From Beijerinckiaceae bacterium (GTDB lineage: Bacteria > Pseudomonadota > Alphaproteobacteria > Rhizobiales > Beijerinckiaceae): a DNA stretch of 6,837 bases. The stretch spans positions 1 through 6,837 of the forward strand of contig DAICZI010000088.1 of assembly GCA_027311205.1 (NCBI GenBank). Direction: 5' to 3'. This document shows positions 6,805 through 6,837 of the stretch, one piece after another. Position numbers and translations under genes: made by a program. Positions within the stretch are counted from its first letter, which is position 1. Every line of letters begins with the position of its first letter. The notes under the pieces are model-generated. The model worked only from the letters and a program-made list of their open reading frames with translations, did not search any database and had not been told where the DNA came from.

Positions 6805-6837
6805 GGCAGAGCCGCGCAGCGCTGATCCGGCAGGTTG

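Noticed and set aside
6805..6837. Possible terminator after clpB
   Set aside because: The short tail contains GC-rich bases but no hairpin followed by a T tract before the window ends.
1..6837. A novel multi-gene defence, mobile or biosynthetic system
   Set aside because: All genes except the DUF302 protein belong to common, well-described families. They lie in separate transcription units apart from the liv-type operon, and no repeats, integrase, transposase or toxin-antitoxin pair are seen.

Overview
The window looks like ordinary chromosomal DNA from an alphaproteobacterium, most likely of the order Hyphomicrobiales (Rhizobiales). I infer this from the GC-rich coding style, the G/C-rich third codon positions, and the close resemblance of the transport ATPases, the solute-binding protein and ClpB to remembered proteins of that group. 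No search was run, so the genus is open. I see no mobile elements, CRISPR array, tRNA or rRNA, and no sign of recent transfer.

Layout. On the minus strand, read from about 2680 down to 1, lies an ABC uptake operon of the branched-chain amino acid (Liv/HAAT) type: a LivG-like ATPase (1925-2680), a LivF-like ATPase (1225-1932, overlapping the first by 8 bases) and a periplasmic solute-binding protein (1-1192, cut by the window edge a few residues before its end). The two membrane permeases needed for a complete importer are absent here and would be expected beyond position 1. Positions 2690-2897 are a divergent intergenic region with candidate promoters for both directions and a small cluster of GTTG(G)CA repeats containing a perfect 5-3-5 palindrome. 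On the plus strand follows a small exported DUF302-type protein of unknown function (2898-3401). It converges, with a 7-base gap, on a minus-strand GNAT acetyltransferase of the MnaT/MddA (phosphinothricin acetyltransferase-like) group (3409-3933). Positions 3934-4167 form a second divergent region. It carries a housekeeping-type promoter for the acetyltransferase and, on the plus strand, a heat-shock (RpoH/sigma-32)-type promoter followed by a structured leader for clpB. clpB itself (4168-6804) is full length and intact. The last 33 bases hold no recognisable feature.

How the genes work together. The three liv-type genes form one transport unit. The DUF302 gene, the acetyltransferase and clpB appear to be independent transcription units. 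The protein-coding content is conventional, and I found no convincing undescribed multi-gene system. The best leads are regulatory: the RpoH-like promoter of clpB with a 5'-terminal cUUCGg hairpin and a leader segment that can pair with either of two partners, one of them the ribosome-binding site; and the repeat cluster ahead of the transport operon.
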